Under the pieces are notes generated by a model. It saw only the letters and a list, made by a program, of their open reading frames with translations, was not told the origin of the DNA and ran no database searches. The translations under genes were made by a program, and so were the position numbers. Below, piece by piece: positions 19,342 through 30,600 of a stretch of 64,000 nucleotides of DNA; position 1 is the first letter of the stretch; every line of letters starts with the position of its first letter. Origin of the DNA: an uncultured Verrucomicrobiota bacterium (lineage in GTDB: Bacteria > Verrucomicrobiota > Verrucomicrobiia > Opitutales > Seribacteraceae); the NCBI GenBank assembly GCA_902615835.1, contig CACMQL010000005.1, positions 1-64,000 of the forward strand. Direction: 5' to 3'.

Positions 19342-21102
19342 ATGCACAACTTTTCCGAACAATGCTTGGATCTTGCCCGCTCTTTGCTTGGCAACAATCT
19401 CAAACATATAAACGAAGACGGCAGCGTTTCCTCTGCTACCGGGGAAGGTTCCCGGGTTGATGAACCAGGGCACGCCGCCTTGGCAATTGGGGAGTTTTTC
19501 CGAGCTTCAGGCGAAGTGGAACTGGAGGGGTTCGACCTGTTTGATCTATCTGCCCGGTGTGTTACCCAGCAGGCTTTCACTCCAGATGCCTCAGAAAATG
19601 GCCTCGCTTATGCGGCCCTTGGCCTTCTCTCTTTTGGTGCATCCAAAGAAAGAAATTCGGTTTGGGAAAGATTGCAGGATCAAACAAGAGAACAATTAGA
19701 CACATCCCTGATGTCACGTTCGGACCACAAAGATCATTTTCAAGCTTTCAATGTGGCTAAATCGGTTGCCCGATTCAGTTTTGGCTTAACCAAGAAAGAT
19801 GATACCGGAAAAGTTATTGATCGTTTTGTGGAACGAATCGAAGCAAACAGCTCAAGTGGTTACTGTAATGATTTTCCAGATGGAACATGCGGCGTTTATG
19901 ATTTGTACGGTCCCTTGTCGTTTATCTTTATCCGACAGGCTCTTCAGCTGCATGCAAACGTTCACCTTAAGGATCGTAAGCTCCCTAAACTCAGAACCTT
20001 TGCAGAAAAATACCTCCGTATGTTGCCCGACATGACCAGGCAGGATGGGCTTGGCTGGAGTTACGGTAGGTCGGTTGGAGCCTATGGCCAGCTTCATTGC
20101 ATAAGCATGATCCTGCAGTCGATGCGCGACCATTGGGTATCAGCAGAAAAAATGCCCCTCTATTTAGAAACATTGCGAAAACTTTTTCAGTATTTCTTCG
20201 TTACCTACCTGGATCAGGAAAAAGGTGATTTGGTTATTCGGGATGACGAAAGGAATACAGTATCAAATCACACCACAAGAATGGCCAATTTTGATGCCGC
20301 AAGATATCTCTGCCAATGGTCCAGGCTTGCAAGGGTTATTGGCGGTTCCCTTGGGGTTGCACCTCCTCAGCGGTCCAAGGTAGCAGGACGATTTGTTACT
20401 TTTGATAAGTCCCATAAAAAAGAGCATGGCCTTTTTCTTTACCGGGACGAAAACAATGGCCTACAATTTCAACTTCCTTTGATCGGTCCTGGTGCCAAAC
20501 CCAATTGCGATAATTTGGCATTTCCCCATTGTCCCGGTCTTTTTGATTGGCCGGTAAATCAATATTTACCCGTGATGTTACCCGAGCTAACCTTTGGTGA
20601 CACCCAGGTGATACCCGCATATTATGGAAAAAACTGTGTTACCGGAGTTGGACTGAGAAAATCATTCTACTTAAGATTTGATCAGCCTGATTTAGTCAAA
20701 ACCAATGGTGAATATTCCCATGGCTTGGGAAGTTGTCAGGTGCAATGGACATTTGGTGATGGGAAAATCAAGTCAGAATTTAGTTTTAAGGTTAAAAACC
20801 AAGCCACGCTGGATAAGATGAAGTTAGCCCTGATTATCGGATCACCTCACACGACTTACCGTCTCGGCACAACCTTGACGCAAGGTTCAGACGGTTTGCG
20901 GGCCAATGTAGAAACGGACGATTTCCAAGCAAAATGGAGTTCTTTTGAAACTGTTTCGGACAATCCAGAGTTTCGCGGATATTCCGGAAATATTCATTAT
21001 GTTCAATTTTTGGTTCGCGACCATCCACTCGTCATGCGTCCAGGCCAGCAATACAAACTTGTTCTCTCCTACCAACCGGATGTTGCGTTTGCAGGCGAGT
21101 AA
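19342..21102 (+). CDS. Hypothetical protein, possible (alpha/alpha)-toroid + beta-sandwich glycan-active protein
   Basis: 586 aa; helical N-terminal part with repeated 'GLGWSYGRSVGAYGQ', 'FDAARYLCQWSRLARV' style segments, beta-rich C-terminal part; family not identified. Confidence 0.45.
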   Translation: MHNFSEQCLDLARSLLGNNLKHINEDGSVSSATGEGSRVDEPGHAALAIGEFFRASGEVELEGFDLFDLSARCVTQQAFTPDASENGLAYAALGLLSFGASKERNSVWERLQDQTREQLDTSLMSRSDHKDHFQAFNVAKSVARFSFGLTKKDDTGKVIDRFVERIEANSSSGYCNDFPDGTCGVYDLYGPLSFIFIRQALQLHANVHLKDRKLPKLRTFAEKYLRMLPDMTRQDGLGWSYGRSVGAYGQLHCISMILQSMRDHWVSAEKMPLYLETLRKLFQYFFVTYLDQEKGDLVIRDDERNTVSNHTTRMANFDAARYLCQWSRLARVIGGSLGVAPPQRSKVAGRFVTFDKSHKKEHGLFLYRDENNGLQFQLPLIGPGAKPNCDNLAFPHCPGLFDWPVNQYLPVMLPELTFGDTQVIPAYYGKNCVTGVGLRKSFYLRFDQPDLVKTNGEYSHGLGSCQVQWTFGDGKIKSEFSFKVKNQATLDKMKLALIIGSPHTTYRLGTTLTQGSDGLRANVETDDFQAKWSSFETVSDNPEFRGYSGNIHYVQFLVRDHPLVMRPGQQYKLVLSYQPDVAFAGE

Positions 21103-21153
21103 AGCTACCTGCTATTAATTTGAGGATCTAAGCTTCCTTTAATTCAAAAATCT

Positions 21154-21915
21154 ATGCTCTGTTCACGAGTTATCCCCTGTCTCGATGTCGATGGCGGCAG
21201 AGTGGTAAAAGGAGTGCAGTTTAAAAAACTTATGGATGCAGGGGATCCGGTGGAAGTTGCCAAAGCCTACCAGGAACAAGGTGCCGATGAATTAGTTTTT
21301 TTAGATATCACCGCATCCAGTGATGAAAGACAAACCATGCATGAGGTGGTGGAGGAAACCGTTGCGTCCTGCTTCATGCCGGTAACCGTTGGAGGAGGTA
21401 TCCGCGAGCTCAAAGACATCCGGCAAATGCTACTGTGCGGAGCGGACAAGATAAGCTTAAATACCGCGGCCATAACAAATCCCGGACTGATCAACCAAGC
21501 CTCTTCACAATTCGGAAATCAATGCATTGTCGTAGCCATTGACGCAAAACGGATTCCGGGAAAAGATCAATGGGTTGTTTATACCCACGGGGGGAGAAAA
21601 GAAACTTCCTTGGATGCCATTGCATGGGCTGAGGAAGTGGTGAACAGGGGAGCTGGAGAAATTTTGCTTACCAGCATGGATCGAGATGGAACCAAAGATG
21701 GTTATGATCTTAAATTAACTCGCACATTGAGTGATGCCGTAGAGGTTCCTGTAATTGCTTCCGGGGGCGTGGGGAAGCCCCAGCACATGGCAGAAGGGAT
21801 TTTGGAGGGTCATGCCAGTGCGGTTCTGGCTGCCAGCATTTTCCATTTTGGGGAGTTTTCTATAAAAGAAACCAAGAGAGTAATGCAGGAACACGGTGTG
21901 ACCGTTCGCCTTTAA
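21154..21915 (+). CDS. hisF: Imidazole glycerol phosphate synthase cyclase subunit
   Basis: '[20 protein letters not shown]', '[14 protein letters not shown]', '[31 protein letters not shown]', '[25 protein letters not shown]', 'PVIASGGVG'. Confidence 0.97.
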   Translation: MLCSRVIPCLDVDGGRVVKGVQFKKLMDAGDPVEVAKAYQEQGADELVFLDITASSDERQTMHEVVEETVASCFMPVTVGGGIRELKDIRQMLLCGADKISLNTAAITNPGLINQASSQFGNQCIVVAIDAKRIPGKDQWVVYTHGGRKETSLDAIAWAEEVVNRGAGEILLTSMDRDGTKDGYDLKLTRTLSDAVEVPVIASGGVGKPQHMAEGILEGHASAVLAASIFHFGEFSIKETKRVMQEHGVTVRL

Positions 21916-21925
21916 TACTCTGTAT

Positions 21926-22465
21926 CTACAAATCTTTCCAATAATCCAGGGATTCGTCACCCCACTTAGCCAAGTCTTTCTTTCCATTTTTCGTAACGAT
22001 GTTGCCCTTTTGATCAAGCACCACGAGAAAGGGAATAAACTCCACACCCGTTACCTTGCTTGCATGTTTTGCCTCTTGGGATTGATTTTCCATAGCTAGC
22101 CAAGGCATTCCGTATTTTTTCATGTAGTTCGCTTGTGCTTTCGCACTACCATCTCCCCCGACCAAAATTACTTCAAACTCTGATTCATGCTTATTCCTGA
22201 ATTCTATAAGTTTAGGTGTGAACTTTCTGCAAGGACCGCACCAACTTGCAGAAAAATAAAGGCCCACATATTTTTCTGTAATTTTTTCATAAGGTACTTT
22301 TTCACCTGAAAGATTCAGGAATGTTTCTGGAAAAACAATTTGACCATCTGGCAAGTTTTTTTCTTCCCCAACAAGAATGAAACTTATTGAAAGGAAACCA
22401 AGCACTATTACAAAAGTAATAGAAGTATTATAATTATTTAACATAGGTATATGATAGATTGCCAA
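21926..22465 (-). CDS. Thioredoxin-like (tryparedoxin/nucleoredoxin type) exported protein
   Basis: N-terminal hydrophobic segment, 'YVGLYFSASWCGPCRKFTPKLIEF' WCGPC active site, 'PFLVVLDQKGNIVTKNGKKDL'. Confidence 0.88.
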   Translation of the reverse strand: MAIYHIPMLNNYNTSITFVIVLGFLSISFILVGEEKNLPDGQIVFPETFLNLSGEKVPYEKITEKYVGLYFSASWCGPCRKFTPKLIEFRNKHESEFEVILVGGDGSAKAQANYMKKYGMPWLAMENQSQEAKHASKVTGVEFIPFLVVLDQKGNIVTKNGKKDLAKWGDESLDYWKDL

Positions 22466-22503
22466 ACCCTGCAGTCCAAGGGTTTAAATTCATTAAAGGG
22501 AAT

Positions 22504-23634
22504 TTATTCTTCCTGAAGGAGGGTTAAGAAATCATCCAAATAAGCCCGGGCTACTCTCTCCAGTTCGTACTCCTTAGAACGATTCCATGCCGCAATTCCG
22601 GTTTCCCTTTTTTGGCATTCCTCGAGGGTAATGACTTTAGCTAAAGCCGCACTTATGGCATCTTCCATGTTTATATTTTTACTCTCGTTCAGACAAAACC
22701 CTTCGTTCCCAAAAGAAATAAAATCCGTAAAACATGGAAGCTCGGAAACGACGGGGATACATCCGCAACTCATGGCCTCTAAAACTGCCAAACCAAAAGT
22801 CTCGCCATCTTTGGCTTCGGATGGATAAAAAAAGAAGGTCGCTCTCTCCATTTCTTTTTTCAGCTCGTCTCGATCAAAAAGAGGTTCAATGAAATCAACT
22901 TTATTATGACCTGTTTTCAAAATACTCCCCAAACGGTCCCTAAATCTTTTCCCTCCTCCACCCTGCTCTTCTTTCCAGGGTCCGACTATTCGAAGAGTCC
23001 ATCCTCTCGCAATTTCTTTTGGTAATTTTCCCCAAGCTTGCAAAAGAGATTCCACCCCTTTTTCAGGGTGTATCCGACCGGCGTATAAAATTACTTTTTC
23101 CTTATGATTAAGATTTTCTTTTTGAGACGGCTGCCAAGTCAAGGGGTAGGGTAAGGTCTTTACTTTACATGCTTGTGCAGGTATCTGTCCTTTGGAAATA
23201 TCTTCAATAGATTTACTTGGCACCTGGAAACGACTGGCTTTTTGATATAGCCTAAGCTGCCCCTTTGGATACCGACCGACATGAACATACAACTTACCAC
23301 AGTTTTCTTTTGGAAATAGGATCGGCGCCCAAAAAGCATGAGTTACCAAAATGTCAGCACTGGCCATGACTTTCCTTGCTCGCAATACATAAGGAAACTC
23401 AAGCAACTTCAATAAATAACGATTAGATACTGCATTGGCACCCCGGACTCTTGTATATTTTACATCTCCGACCGTCTCTTCATTTGGTAAATCCGGAGCC
23501 ATGCTAGAGACATGTGTTACTTCATGCCCTCTCCTGGCAAATTCTCTACCCAGAGAATGCCAAGCTGCTTCAATCGCTCCGCCTTTACTGGGAGGCACGG
23601 GGAGAAACGCACCCTGCAAAATATTAATTTTCAT
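22504..23634 (-). CDS. Glycosyltransferase family 4-type (GT-B)
   Basis: 'GGAIEAAWHSLGREFARRGHEVTHVSS', 'VILYAGRIHPEKGVESLLQAW', 'FFYPSEAKDGETFGLAVLEAMSCGCIPVVSELP'. Confidence 0.9.
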   Translation of the reverse strand: MKINILQGAFLPVPPSKGGAIEAAWHSLGREFARRGHEVTHVSSMAPDLPNEETVGDVKYTRVRGANAVSNRYLLKLLEFPYVLRARKVMASADILVTHAFWAPILFPKENCGKLYVHVGRYPKGQLRLYQKASRFQVPSKSIEDISKGQIPAQACKVKTLPYPLTWQPSQKENLNHKEKVILYAGRIHPEKGVESLLQAWGKLPKEIARGWTLRIVGPWKEEQGGGGKRFRDRLGSILKTGHNKVDFIEPLFDRDELKKEMERATFFFYPSEAKDGETFGLAVLEAMSCGCIPVVSELPCFTDFISFGNEGFCLNESKNINMEDAISAALAKVITLEECQKRETGIAAWNRSKEYELERVARAYLDDFLTLLQEE

Positions 23635-24677
23635 GAATCGGTGCTGCTAGTCGCTTCCTCAAAAAGCCCAATAATTTTCTCGGCCGTTTTGGAAATATGC
23701 AGTTTATCACGAAAACACTTTCTTGCATTTTGAGACTTTCCTTGTGTGCTTCCCCTAACCCAATGATCCACCAGTTGGTCAATACCCCTTTGCGTATTAT
23801 CTTCGACCATGCCTGCGTCATATTCCAAAATTTCATGATACAGGTTTACTTTATTTGAGATAAGAACTGGGGTACCCACCGAACATGCTTCCGCCACCAC
23901 CATACCGTAGTTTTCCTGATGGGACGGAAGGATCAAACAATCAGCTGCCCGTAAGGCACCCCACTTCAAATCGCCCTCCAGCATATCTGTCCAAAGAACT
24001 TGCTTCTCTATGTGCTTAAAATCTTTACGAAGCGTTTTATAAAAAGCGTCATCTTCAGAAATCGGTGCGGCGATTACTAGTAAATCATTCGTATTTTTTT
24101 GTCTGGCAAAAGCTTTCAATAGAAGATCCAGCCCTTTCTTAGGATGGATACGACCCATATACAAAAGAAACTTTTTCCCTCTAGTTTGGGGAAATTTAGT
24201 GTTAAAATTAGATACCTGATTTCTGTCATTTCCGGGAGGATCTCCAACTCCGAGACCGGTGACAATTTCCCTGCACCGATATGGCCAGAATGTTTTTTGT
24301 GCGAGCTTTCTTTCCTCTTCGGTGGTGAAGCAGACTGCGTGAGCATGCTCCAAAATTTTCCCCTGTTTCCACCACCAGTAAAGTTGCTTTTTGATATGCT
24401 TAAGCGGGTAAGCTTTTTTAAACCACGGATCCAGCATACCATGAGGAAAGATGATGTAAGGTATCTGTTTTTTTTTCCAGTTGTTGTATGCTGAAACTCC
24501 TGGCCATTGCCATAGTCCGTGAGCAATTATAACACCACCGGAAACTTCGGGGTTAGTTTTTTCTGATGTTTGAGAACTGATGCCTAAATTAAAAAAAGCT
24601 TCTGATAAATCGTGGGTTGATTTTGCAACTCCCCCTGTTTGTAAACTGGTAGAGTGAACCAACTGATGTATATTCAA
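23631..24677 (-). CDS. Glycosyltransferase family 4-type (GT-B), TTG start in this ORF
   Basis: 'LLYMGRIHPKKGLDLLLKAF', 'ADCLILPSHQENYGMVVAEACSVGTPVLIS'; overlaps next GT gene by 4 nt. Confidence 0.9.
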   Translation of the reverse strand: MNIHQLVHSTSLQTGGVAKSTHDLSEAFFNLGISSQTSEKTNPEVSGGVIIAHGLWQWPGVSAYNNWKKKQIPYIIFPHGMLDPWFKKAYPLKHIKKQLYWWWKQGKILEHAHAVCFTTEEERKLAQKTFWPYRCREIVTGLGVGDPPGNDRNQVSNFNTKFPQTRGKKFLLYMGRIHPKKGLDLLLKAFARQKNTNDLLVIAAPISEDDAFYKTLRKDFKHIEKQVLWTDMLEGDLKWGALRAADCLILPSHQENYGMVVAEACSVGTPVLISNKVNLYHEILEYDAGMVEDNTQRGIDQLVDHWVRGSTQGKSQNARKCFRDKLHISKTAEKIIGLFEEATSSTDS

Positions 24678-24689
24678 CGCAAAGAGGAA

Positions 24690-27600
24690 TTATTCGTAGA
24701 CAAAATCTCTTTGACTTTGAGGGTTCCAAAAAGTTTTCCCTTCCGAGAGGAGTGTTTTGCCAACTGGCTCGTAAATATAATACCCTACCCATCTAGAGTT
24801 TTCTTGCTCATAAAGCCATAAAAGCCAATCGGGCTTGCGATTGCTCCATATTTCTTCCGTGGTCCAAAACCACCCAAGTCCTGTTATATATAACCATACT
24901 TCATCCTCCTTAGGACCATGGACATAAATCCAACCTAAATCCGAATGATAGATCCAAGGAAAGTTGTCGTCATTAAAATATCCCAACCATTCTAAGAATT
25001 TCCAACTTGGGGATGCTTCCAATGTCTGAGCATTTCTGGTTATGGATACTCCTCCGAAACGATCGAAATAACGGGAATCTCTCATAAGTTGAGATATGAT
25101 TTGCTCGGTGCTCTGACCGTGAAATTGAAGAATAAGGTCATCTGAAATTACCCCTGAGTTTTCCTGCCAAAAACTTGAAATCAAAGCGGCTGTTTTGAAA
25201 TAATCTCTTTTGGGGGCTGCCCCCCAAATCATATCCATATTATTTATTGTTTCTTCAGCTATCATGTTTACCACAAACAACACGGCTGGTTCCCCATTCC
25301 TAAAGGTAGGAGGCACTTGTTGAGTATTTTGATTGTTTGTATTTCCAAGTAAGGAAGCAAAAGGATTTATATTACCTCCTCCGCCACGCCCACCGGTGTT
25401 TCCTCCACCAAAACCGAAGTTGGAATACATGGACAACTGTTGCATCATCATTAACTGTTGGTCTCTCTGGGCTTCCTGCGAATTGGGATCGAAGACAGAA
25501 ATTCTATAGGAACCTTGTGTTTCCTGCTGAATAGTGGGGTTCTTGCCGTATTTATTTTGGTAGATGATGCGGACAAAATCTCGGCGGTTCTTTTCATAAT
25601 TGGTAAAGCGGTCAGGTGAATTAGAAGGCGGAGTGAGAGGCGGTACTTTTCCATGAATATCCGTGTATTCGCTTGACGATAACATGTCATCCACAAAGGA
25701 GCCCATACTGAAGGCACTGCTAGGAAAATCGGATGGATCCTGATCATTTGTCAGGAACAAATTCTCTTGGCGCAGGGAAAAACCGTCTCCATCTTCGTCG
25801 ATGCTTCCATCTTGTCCGTAATTGGGAATTGCGGAATAAGTGTCCATGATTTCACGTATTTTTAAGTAATCAGGATACTGGCCAATCATAATTTGGTATC
25901 CGGCAATTGCATCTATCATATTCTGAAATATCTCTCGCTCGGAGAGGTATGACGCCCAGCGTAGAAAATCATCGTTTTCGAAAAGATAGGTGGACTGAGC
26001 TTCCATGTTTTCGGTTATTGCGGTATTAACCTCCTGTTCGTTAGCACTTTTTCCAAGTAAATCTTTGTATGTTTGATTAACCGTCGCTTTGGGGTCACCT
26101 CCAAGATTAGGTTCAGTCACCTTTATTGTGACAACATCTGACAAAACAGTAGGCGTGAAGGCTTGACCGTTCACTAAGTTGTCTTCCATAACAATCGCCC
26201 CCAATATCTCGATTTGTCGAGAGTCACCCGCAAGGTTTTGATCGCACACCCAATCTGCGAGGAAAATCCCAGTTCCCCAAGCCGTCTCCTGAGCAACACA
26301 TATAAATTCTCCGTTGCCCAAAACATTCATTTGCCTCGGAGTAAGGTTTAAATTGGGGTTTGTAATGCTAGAATCTCTTCCGAGTAGACTTTCTACATTG
26401 CTCCCTGTGATATCTATTCTGATCTTAATGCTTTGTTCATGGGCATACTCAGCATTATTAACCGGCACTTTAATGGTTGCTTCCGGGAGTAGAACACTGG
26501 ACTGAACATTTCCGGTCTCGGATAATGCAATTCTATTCTCATCCTTGTCGACTCCCACAGCAAGAACTTCCCATTCTCGGTTGACCTGAGTGATCGTTGC
26601 GTCCGAGTAGGGCTTAAATTTAAAATAATAAGGCTTTTCTCGGTCAATGTAGGCAAGTTTACCATTTAAGAAAAACTCAACTCGATTCATTCCTCCGTCG
26701 GGATCATCGTAGTTGGCCAGAACCACGAGTTCAGATCCAATAGTTGTGGAGCCATGTCTGGTAAGGTCAGGATAGATCATGGTCGATCCGTCAGGCAAAA
26801 GACCAATTTTTGGCAGGACTTCCAATCTTTCAGTGTAAAGGGTTTGTGAACCGTTAAAATTTTCAGCAATTACAGCAATGGTGTAATTTCCTTCTGAAGT
26901 AGGTTCAAAAGAGCTTGAGAATGGCCATGTCGTATCACGTTCAATTAAAATGGCATTCACATAAAAAGACACCGCTGTGAATTCATCATCATTTACATTT
27001 GATTCAAGATGGAGCGGAATAAGAGAACCGGAACGGTAAACATTCACCACTTGTAGCTCTGACCAAACGCTCAGAAGATTTTTATCAATATCACTTAACA
27101 ACCCCTTTAAATGCAATTCGTCTTCATTGGTTATACTGAAGACCTGATAGTTTTGCGTGGTAGTCTGCACCCCATTAGAAAATCTCACAAATTGTCCCGG
27201 AGAGAGTTGTTGCAAAAATATTGTGCTTAATCCTTTGATTACGGTGAATAGCTCGGCTTGGTTATTGGAGGCATTTCTCCTTTGGGAAAAAGAGGTTTCA
27301 ATCATTGACACTTCTTCATAAAATTGGACCTCCCCGGTAACACTCGGGAAAATTGAGCCTAAGGTTGGTTCTTGGGAATTTATTTGGGTATCAAATCCCA
27401 CCAATGTTTTTTCGATCTGTGACACGGCAACATTCCCCTCATTATCCCTTGCACTGACAAAAATGTTGTAGGCTCCAGATTCCATTGGGTCCCAAATCCA
27501 GAAATAAGGCGGTTGCGTGAAAGTTTGCTCTACCACGCCATTAATTACAAATAAAACCTCTTCGACCACCCCTCTTCCACTGATTGAATCGGAAAAATCT

Positions 27601-30600
27601 GAAACGGTGGCACTCAGAAAGAGGCTTTGTTCTTCACTGTAAGATTCATTTACCGGATCTAAATTGATTACCGGTATGTTATTATCTCCCGGTGAAATCT
27701 TCACCACAATTGCAGGTGAAAATGTTTCATTACCACTAGTGTCTATAGCACTAGCTGTCACAAAATTAACATCTTGCAGGAAAGGCGGGTTAAAATCCGC
27801 AATATAATAGCTGCTATCCTTTGGCTTACTCTTGTCATAAGGGATCACATCTCCATATTTGTAGCCGTTAAGGTAGAACTGCACACCAACCAGTGAACCG
27901 TCAGCATGATTCGCACTTGCCACAAATCTAGTCGAAGAAAACTTGCTTATGGTAATGTCTCCCAGAGGATAAATAACATTGATGGTCGGTGCTGAAGTTG
28001 CATTTTCAACCACCTTCATGTTAATTGTCTCGGTAGAAAACTTTTGCACCCCAAAATTATCGATAACCATCGGTAATAGTGTGTAATTACCCTCGCTCTG
28101 GGGGATAAATTCGAAACTAAATATTCCATTCTGGTGGAGGGTTGAGTTCTCATCGTATTGCACAAAATATTCGCCATCCGTTGTAGTTAGCATCTCTCCA
28201 TTTGAGAACAGATAAACTTTTTCTGGATATCCATCGGCATCCGAATAAGCAGCCAAATTAATGGTTGAAGCTTCTCCGCGCTTAAAGGTCACGATTGATG
28301 GAGTTCCATTGTCTGTTCTTGGTATAGGAAATATGGATGGGGGGTCTTTTTCCGAGGAAGCCACCAGTGTAATGGTTTTATGCTTAAATTCTTCAATGTT
28401 GGTAAGACTGGGATGGTGGGTGCCTGACTCATTACCCATTTTATCTCTGGCAACAAACGCTAGATAATGATCGCCCTGGTTATACCCCCTGAAATCAGCA
28501 ACATAAGTGAAACGGCCATTACCGTAATCTTCACCGAAACCCACCGATTCCTGATCTATAAAGAACTCGACCTCTTTGATTCCATACTCAGAAGTTGCTA
28601 AAACACTGAACATCGAATCCGAACCAATTTGCATCTCTGTTGAGATGTCACCGGAAAATCTAGATATAATTCCACTACCATAAAACTCTTCAATTCCAAG
28701 AACGGCAGGCTCGGTAAAGAAAATATTTCCATCGAAATCTTTAACCGCAAAAGAAACATTCATTCTTCTTGGGTTATCAGCAATTAGCTGAAATGTGTAG
28801 GGTGAGTTGTATCTAACATCGTTCACCAACCCGTCTACAACCAACGAGATATTTTCAATATTCTCAGAATTAACGGAAGGGGTGGCCGTTAGGTAAATAG
28901 GTGCCCGGGTGAAGCCTCCACTCAGGGTCGCTTTATGATAAATTCCTTCTATGTCAAAATTAATGTCTTCGACTCGGCTGGTGCCAAAATTTGCGGGAGC
29001 TAGGGGCAATCTATCTAAAGTGATTGTTTGCCCATCAGGATCATCTATGTCTAATGGCGGATTGAAAAGAGGTGCTATTACATAACCCTCCCCTGACATG
29101 GGGGTGCCATCAAATCTCTTTTTCAGGGAATAAAAAGTTTGAGTACCACTAGTAATCCCAATGTTGGCATAGATGGAAGATGCATTGAATTGAGCAATCC
29201 CGGTTTGATTGGATTCTTCATCAACCAAAAGTCTTTCAACTTGAGATGCGGTAATCTCAGAGTCTGCTTCCAAAGTTTGCAGGAAAGGAGTCACTACAAC
29301 TTCGGGCACCCAGATTCGCCAAGGCCTGTCATACCATCGGGTTGTTACTTGGGCAGGGGTACCAATCCGAACGACCCTTCTAACCGGAGTAATTTCAAGC
29401 GTTAAATTAGCACTACTGTAGCCAACCCCCCCATCATTCACGAATATATTTGGATTAAGTCTGCCATTTTCATCAATTTCAGCCACTAACACAGCACCGG
29501 ACCCATCTCCAGATATGCGAATTTCAGGAGTGCCGACGAATGTGTGATCCAAAGAATCTTGTAAGGTTAATGACTTGATTGTTCCATCCTGAATAACCGA
29601 TGAAATCTGAGAATCTTTAAATCTTAAACTTTTCAATTCTGCGGGAACGCTCGCCTTGGAGACTTCGCTTCCGTCGGTTACAGTGAAAGTTTTCGGCACC
29701 GTTGCAACAATGTTTCCGCTATTATCTCTTCCCTCCGCATGCACGGTGAATTGACCGGTTTGGTTGGCTTGATGGTAATAAATATAATTAACATCTGATT
29801 GCAAAATACCCTGAGTTCGAAGAATTTCTTCCCCCAGCATTTCTCCATTTAAATAAAATTTGATTCCTTCAAAACTTGCATCCAAATCACGACCGGTTGC
29901 AGAAAAAATTAAATGGGAAGTATCCGTGATATTCTGAAAGGGAAGATCATTAAGGGAAATATCGGGAGATAATTCCTTGTAGTCGGACACTTCAATTTCG
30001 ACAATTTCACTCAGAGCTACAGGTGTTCGAGTGCCGGAATTAAAAAATACCACCTGAAGCCTGTGCTTTCCAACTGATGTAAAGCCAGGGCCCATGGAAA
30101 ATGTAAAGCGGTGACTTAAGTACTCTCCATCCAGGGGATCGAGTGGATTTTGCACGCCATGATGATTCATGGCTCCAATCATTTCTCCGTCTAGCATGAC
30201 TAAGGCATAAGTCTTACCAATTACTTCGGAAGAAACATTCAAATCCACAATTAAGGGAATAAAAGAAAGAGGAGAGAAAGGGGTACTGTGGCTGGACTTC
30301 GGGAAACGGATGATTATGTCTTCGGTCTTTACATTGTTTGACGCTGGAAAAATATTTAGAGTTTGAGATTGCTTGCCTAAGGAATTTGTAAAACCTTTAT
30401 CAAATGTTCCAGCCTGATTGCCTTGAAAATCTCTGGCGATGAAGGAGATGGTATGTTGTCCACTGGAAATACCGGTTAGATCAAGATATTTACTAAATTC
30501 ATTGCTTCCATAATTGGGAAACGCCTTACCTTGAGATTTTCCGTCGATAAAAAATTCAACCTCAGCTATGCCAAACTCTGAAATTGCTTCGCCAGAAACA

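Noticed and set aside
24116-24526. 136-aa alternate-frame ORF inside a glycosyltransferase gene
   Set aside because: Same-strand out-of-frame overlap with a clear GT-B gene; composition looks like frame noise.
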